A stretch of 64,000 nucleotides of DNA from Heyndrickxia vini (lineage in GTDB: Bacteria > Bacillota > Bacilli > Bacillales > Bacillaceae_C). The first letter of the stretch is position 1. Each line of letters begins with the position of its first letter. Below, in pieces: positions 60,541 to 64,000 of this stretch. The DNA is taken from contig NZ_CP065425.1 of assembly GCF_016772275.1 (NCBI RefSeq), positions 1,704,653-1,768,652 of the forward strand. The letters are read 5' to 3'. A program made the position numbers and the translations under genes. Under the pieces are notes generated by a model. That model was not told where the DNA came from and did not search any database. It saw only the letters and a program-made list of their open reading frames with translations.

Positions 60541-61191
60541 ATGCGGAAAAACCAGTCGTTCTCTAATCCTATCATTCGTCATGTACAAGAATATTCCTCA
60601 ATTTACTCATTTATCATTGTCCTTTTTTTAATGGGAGTCGTTTTTGGTGCGGTTATTGTTAATAGTTTATCTTTTGATCAGAAAGATGATCTATATTATT
60701 ATTTAAATCAATTTTTCGGACAAGTATCAGATGGGAAAGTTGCTGCACCTTCTGATTTATTTCGATTAAGCTTTCTTCATAATGTTAAGTTTCTAGGATT
60801 AATGTGGATATTAGGAATATCGATTATTGGTTTACCAATTATTCTTATATTATTATTTATTAAAGGGATTGTCGTTGGATTTTCCGTTGGTTTTCTTGTA
60901 AATCAAATGGGTTGGGGGGGCTTTTTGCTTTCATTTGTAACAGTTCTTCCTCAAAACTTTTTTATTATTCCGATGTTTATTTTTATCGCAGTAATGGCTG
61001 TCGGTGTTTCTTTAAAATTAATTCGTAAAATCTTTATCAAACAAAATATAGGTTTTCATATTTTTCCTATGTTGGCCCAGTATGTCATTGCTTTTGTTTT
61101 CGCTGTAGGTATCATTTCATTAGCTGCAGGTGTAGAAGCCTATCTTTCGCCGACACTGATGAAAAGCGTTATGTCATATGTTAATAAATAA
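60541..61191 (+). CDS. spoIIM: Stage II sporulation protein M
   Basis: A 216-residue integral membrane protein with about five membrane segments after a polar N-terminus. With SpoIID and SpoIIP it forms the machine that remodels septal peptidoglycan and drives engulfment. Family features are N-S-L near residue 36 and the conserved F-L-H-N-V-K / G-I-V-V-G-F loop. ATG 60541 follows AGGAGG; an ATG 45 bp upstream precedes that site. Next to fur and xerD as in B. subtilis. Confidence 0.93.
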   Translation: MRKNQSFSNPIIRHVQEYSSIYSFIIVLFLMGVVFGAVIVNSLSFDQKDDLYYYLNQFFGQVSDGKVAAPSDLFRLSFLHNVKFLGLMWILGISIIGLPIILILLFIKGIVVGFSVGFLVNQMGWGGFLLSFVTVLPQNFFIIPMFIFIAVMAVGVSLKLIRKIFIKQNIGFHIFPMLAQYVIAFVFAVGIISLAAGVEAYLSPTLMKSVMSYVNK

Positions 61192-61241
61192 TAATTATTA
61201 AATGATAAAAGCTACTTTTTAAATGTGATAATAATTTTATT

Positions 61242-61271
61242 TTGCATCTTTTCTCTCGCTTCTGTTATAAT
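61242..61271 (+). promoter_or_regulatory. Promoter of fur with a possible Fur/PerR-type box
   Basis: TTGCAT, an 18-bp spacer and TATAAT form a sigma-A promoter. A TGATAATAATTTTAT stretch just before the -35 (61227-61241) partly matches the TGATAAT-N-ATTATCA Fur box. TTATAATTATA over the -10 partly matches a PerR box. Both matches are incomplete. Confidence 0.5.
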
Positions 61272-61302
61272 TATATCGATAGTGGCGAGGGAGGATACTT
61301 CA

Positions 61303-61764
61303 ATGGAAAGTCGTGTCGATAGAATAAAAAAACAATTACATTCTGCAAGTTATAAACTAACGCCGCAACGTGAAGCAACCGTTAGAGTGTTGTTGGAAAA
61401 CGAAGAAGATCATTTGAGTGCAGAAGATGTTTACCTCCTTGTTAAAGAAAAGTCGCCAGAGATTGGGTTAGCAACCGTTTATCGTACACTAGAACTTTTA
61501 ACAGAACTAAAGGTTGTAGATAAGATTAATTTTGGTGATGGTGTATCACGATATGATTTAAGACAAGAGGGAGCTGCACACTTTCATCATCATTTGGTTT
61601 GTATTGAATGTGGTGCGGTGGATGAAATCCAAGAAGATTTACTTGAAGATGTTGAAGCAATTGTTGAAAAACGCTGGAATTTTAAAATTAAAGACCATCG
61701 CTTAACCTTTCACGGGATATGCTGGCGCTGTCAAGATAAAGAAAATAACGAAGACGAATCTTAG
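61303..61764 (+). CDS. fur: Ferric uptake regulator Fur
   Basis: Iron-responsive repressor of uptake genes, 153 residues. The winged helix (L-T-P-Q-R-E-A-T-V-R, I-G-L-A-T-V-Y-R-T-L) is followed by the metal-sensing half with H-F-H-H-H-L-V-C, the structural zinc pairs C-I-E-C and C-W-R-C, and E-D near 108. ATG 61303 follows GGGAGG; the frame extends upstream through the promoter and is not used. It ends in a perfect terminator. Confidence 0.94.
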   Translation: MESRVDRIKKQLHSASYKLTPQREATVRVLLENEEDHLSAEDVYLLVKEKSPEIGLATVYRTLELLTELKVVDKINFGDGVSRYDLRQEGAAHFHHHLVCIECGAVDEIQEDLLEDVEAIVEKRWNFKIKDHRLTFHGICWRCQDKENNEDES

Positions 61765-61795
61765 AAAAACCTTTTCATTAGTGAAAAGGTTTTTT
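61765..61795 (+). terminator. Terminator of fur
   Basis: AAAAACCTTTTCA and TGAAAAGGTTTTTT pair perfectly around TTAG. Confidence 0.9.
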
Positions 61796-61872
61796 AGGTA
61801 TAATTTTTTGTTCCTTTGGCATAGCTTGTATTAGAATAGTTCAAATTATTAGCGAAGGGAACGGACAATTTC

Positions 61873-62094
61873 ATGTCTTGGATTAAAATGATTGTACGCA
61901 CATTAAAGGTTTTTATTTTGTTTACCGGATGCACTTTACTCTTTTATTATGGTATTATGTGGGTAAATCAAGAATATGAAGATTATCATCGATATGATGA
62001 ACCAAAAGGTACAGCGGTAAAGGTAAATTCGGTAAATCAAGAAGATTCCAATTGGTTTAACCGCCTATTATTGTTTTATTTAGATGGGGAGTAA
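61873..62094 (+). CDS. yqzK: DUF4227 protein YqzK
   Basis: A 73-residue protein with one N-terminal membrane segment (about residues 8-28) and a short acidic outer part ending L-L-F-Y-L-D-G-E. Function unknown; conserved between fur and xerD in Bacillus. GAAGGGAA precedes the ATG. The xerD ribosome site lies inside its last codons. Confidence 0.85.
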   Translation: MSWIKMIVRTLKVFILFTGCTLLFYYGIMWVNQEYEDYHRYDEPKGTAVKVNSVNQEDSNWFNRLLLFYLDGE

Positions 62095-62098
62095 TAAA

Positions 62099-62992
62099 AT
62101 GCTTGATCGTTTAAGAGATTTTATACATTTTATGATAGTAGAAAAAGGATTATCTAAAAATACGGTTGTATCCTATGAAAGAGATTTAAAAAGTTATATA
62201 AACTACATGCAAAAAGTGGAACAAATTGAAACATTAAACGGAATCACTCGTGTGCATATCGTCCACTTTTTAAATCATTTAAAACAACAAGGAAAGTCGG
62301 CTAAAACACTTGCGCGCCATGTTGCATCTGTCAGATCATTTCACCAATTTCTTTTAAGAGAAAAAGCAACAGACAGTGATCCGTCCGTTCATATAGAAAC
62401 CCCGCAAACGGAGAGAAATTTACCAAAGGTTTTAAGTTTATCAGAAGTCGAAGCCTTATTAGATGCTCCATCAGAAACAGGGGCATTGCCGTTAAGGGAC
62501 AAGTCTATGTTAGAGTTATTATATGCAACAGGAATGCGCGTGAGTGAACTGATAAATCTTAATTTAGATGATCTTCATTTAACAATGGGGTTTGTAAGGT
62601 GTCTAGGAAAAGGAAATAAAGAAAGAATCATTCCAATTGGTAAGACAGCTTCTACAATATTAGAAACCTATTTAAAAGATAGTAGACCAAAGCTTCGGTC
62701 GAAACAATATCAAACGGAAGCCCTCTTTTTAAATCACCTTGGCAATCGCTTAACAAGGCAAGGTTTTTGGAAAATATTGAAAGGCTTAGCTAGAAAGGCG
62801 AATATCCAAAAAGAGCTTACGCCACATACATTGCGCCATTCGTTTGCGACGCACTTGTTGGAAAATGGAGCTGATTTAAGAGCAGTACAAGAAATGCTTG
62901 GACATGCAGATATATCTACGACACAAATATATACACACGTATCGAAAACAAGATTAAAAGATGTATATTCGAAACACCATCCCCGAGCATAA
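62099..62992 (+). CDS. xerD: Site-specific tyrosine recombinase XerD
   Basis: Resolves chromosome dimers at dif with its partner CodV/XerC. The N-terminal SAM-like domain (to about residue 88) is followed by the catalytic domain with Arg in T-G-M-R-V-S-E-L, Lys in G-K-G-N-K-E-R, H-T-L-R-H-S-F, His in G-H-A-D-I-S-T-T-Q and Tyr in I-Y-T-H-V. ATG 62099 follows GGGGAG; the ATG 15 bp upstream contains that site. It has 297 residues. Also called RipX in B. subtilis. Confidence 0.95.
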   Translation: MLDRLRDFIHFMIVEKGLSKNTVVSYERDLKSYINYMQKVEQIETLNGITRVHIVHFLNHLKQQGKSAKTLARHVASVRSFHQFLLREKATDSDPSVHIETPQTERNLPKVLSLSEVEALLDAPSETGALPLRDKSMLELLYATGMRVSELINLNLDDLHLTMGFVRCLGKGNKERIIPIGKTASTILETYLKDSRPKLRSKQYQTEALFLNHLGNRLTRQGFWKILKGLARKANIQKELTPHTLRHSFATHLLENGADLRAVQEMLGHADISTTQIYTHVSKTRLKDVYSKHHPRA

Positions 62993-63003
62993 TAGATTGC
63001 GAG

Positions 63004-63030
63004 AACCACTATTTTTTTAGTGGTTTTTTC
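63004..63030 (+). terminator. Terminator of xerD
   Basis: AACCACTA and TAGTGGTT pair around a T-rich loop and are followed by TTTT. Confidence 0.85.
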
Positions 63031-63045
63031 AATTGAAGGATTTAG

Positions 63046-63110
63046 TTGTAGATTTGCTCATTCCTTTGGTAAAATAGAGTTGTCAGACCTCTTACCTTGA
63101 AAAGTGGTCT
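63046..63110 (+). promoter_or_regulatory. Candidate promoter and inverted repeat before deoB
   Basis: TTGTAG, an 18-bp spacer and TAAAAT (63070-63075) suggest a sigma-A promoter. Just downstream AGACC (63086-63090) and GGTCT (about 63105-63110) form an inverted repeat at a position suited to an operator. Confidence 0.35.
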
Positions 63111-63202
63111 ACTGAATCACTGGTTAACTTTTCGCATGGAGGGTAAGATATTTTTGTTAGAATGTAACCGTTTTAAATATTATTTGAAAGGAATGAATTG
63201 AG

Positions 63203-64000
63203 TTGAGTAATTATACATATAAGCGAGTTCATCTTATTGTAATGGACTCTGTAGGAATTGGTGAAGCACCGGATGCAGAAAAATTTAATGATTTAGGTTC
63301 GGATACATTCGGACATATTGCTGAAAAAATGAATGGACTTCATATGCCGAATATGGAGAAACTAGGTCTTTCTAATATTCGTGAGATTCAAGGGATTAAA
63401 AAAGCCGATAAACCACTTGCCTATTATACTAAAATGCAAGAAGCATCAAATGGGAAAGATACAATGACTGGCCACTGGGAAATTATGGGATTGAATATTT
63501 CTACCCCATTCCAGGTCTTTCCGAATGGCTTTCCAGATGAATTAATTTCTGAATTAGAGGAAAAATCCGGTCGTAAAATCATCGGAAATAAACCCGCCAG
63601 TGGGACAGAAATTTTAGACGAATTAGGAAAAGAACATATGGAAACAGGTGCACTAATTGTTTATACATCGGCAGACTCGGTATTACAAATCGCTGCTCAT
63701 GAAGAAGTAGTTCCACTAGAAGAACTTTATAAAATATGTGAGATTGCCAGAAAATTAACATTAGACCCTAAATATATGGTAGGTCGTATTATTGCTCGTC
63801 CATTTATTGGTGAGCCGGGCAAGTTCACGAGAACACCAAACCGTCACGATTACGCATTAAAGCCATTTGATCGTACTGTAATGAATGAATTGAAGGATAA
63901 TGAATATGATGTCATTGCTTTAGGAAAGATTTCTGACATTTATGATGGTGAAGGTGTAACAGAAGCAATACGTACAAAATCAAATATGGATGGAATGGAT
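63203..64000 (+). CDS. deoB: Phosphopentomutase (3' end outside window)
   Basis: Interconverts ribose-1-phosphate and ribose-5-phosphate (and the deoxy forms) in nucleoside salvage. 266 codons are seen, open to the window edge. The alkaline-phosphatase-type core shows the metal Asp in [10 protein letters not shown], the phosphorylated Thr in K-D-T-M-T-G-H-W-E, and R-P-F-I-G-E-P-G near 200. It starts at TTG 63203 with AAAGGAA upstream. It is called drm in B. subtilis, where it also follows xerD. Confidence 0.93.
   Translation, partial: MSNYTYKRVHLIVMDSVGIGEAPDAEKFNDLGSDTFGHIAEKMNGLHMPNMEKLGLSNIREIQGIKKADKPLAYYTKMQEASNGKDTMTGHWEIMGLNISTPFQVFPNGFPDELISELEEKSGRKIIGNKPASGTEILDELGKEHMETGALIVYTSADSVLQIAAHEEVVPLEELYKICEIARKLTLDPKYMVGRIIARPFIGEPGKFTRTPNRHDYALKPFDRTVMNELKDNEYDVIALGKISDIYDGEGVTEAIRTKSNMDGMD

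Noticed and set aside
1-64000. rRNA or tRNA genes
   Set aside because: No rRNA signature or tRNA cloverleaf was recognised by eye; a tRNAscan run would settle it.

Overview
The window comes from a low-GC, endospore-forming member of the Bacillaceae. Gene content and order match the Bacillus subtilis yqi-yqj-yqk chromosome segment (yqiK, yqzF, bkdR-ptb-bcd-buk-lpdV-bkdAA-bkdAB-bkdB, brxB, yqjA, mmdA, yqjE, polY1, zwf, rnz, namA, proI, yqjP, yqjQ, polY2-yqjX, yqkD, yqkE, yqkF, mciZ, nudF, yqxK, spoIIM, fur, yqzK, xerD, deoB). Spore and biofilm genes (mciZ, spoIIM, a LysM-GH18 spore enzyme, sinI/sinR, tapA-sipW-tasA) point the same way. It is not B. subtilis: the mut operon, methylmalonyl-CoA epimerase, HMG-CoA lyase, CoA-transferase and a TasA/sortase locus are interleaved. 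I cannot name the species.

Layout. 1-11.3 kb: end of a glycerophosphodiesterase, yqzF, then the branched-chain 2-oxo acid operon with its sigma-54 activator BkdR and a textbook -24/-12 promoter; buk carries a frameshift. 11.3-13.0 kb: CorA-like transporter and a TrkA-C membrane protein. 13.1-18.3 kb: methylmalonyl-CoA mutase (mutA, mutB) and its GTPase chaperone meaB, behind a cre site. 18.5-24 kb: bacilliredoxin, yqjA, an IS3-family element that split the terminator between yqjA and the 30-codon prli42 gene, then epimerase and acyl-CoA carboxylase. 24-37.3 kb: peptidase, CheW-like protein, two Y-family polymerases, zwf, rnz, namA, T-box-controlled proI, and a LexA-controlled polY2-yqjX unit followed by an SPL-like radical SAM gene and preceded by an array of short palindromes. 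37.4-46.5 kb: CDGSH protein, LysM-GH18 enzyme, yqkD, HMG-CoA lyase, xpaC-yaaN, thiolase-scoA-scoB, yqkE.

46.5-54.9 kb is the most unusual part. A biofilm-matrix island lies exactly between yqkE and yqkF, which are neighbours in B. subtilis. It holds a sinR-like, sinI-like and class D sortase operon; two TasA/CalY genes; tapA (apparently starting at ATT); sipW; an LPNTG wall-anchored TasA-like protein; a VTT-domain membrane protein; a DUF5658 gene broken by an IS256-family element; and sinR-sinI proper. The sinI leader contains a class I cyclic-di-GMP riboswitch downstream of Spo0A boxes. 55-64 kb is conserved core: yqkF, mciZ, nudF, yqxK, a methyltransferase, a tandem dispersed repeat, a GNAT acetyltransferase, spoIIM, fur, yqzK, xerD and the start of deoB.

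How the genes work together. The bkd operon converts Leu/Ile/Val to acyl-CoAs. mutAB-meaB, mce and the carboxyltransferase handle propionyl/methylmalonyl-CoA from Ile and Val. HMG-CoA lyase, ScoAB and thiolase finish Leu breakdown to acetyl-CoA. The window therefore carries much of branched-chain amino acid catabolism in separate operons. The matrix island couples Spo0A, c-di-GMP and SinR/SinI control to amyloid fibre export (SipW), fibre assembly (TapA) and, by inference, sortase anchoring.
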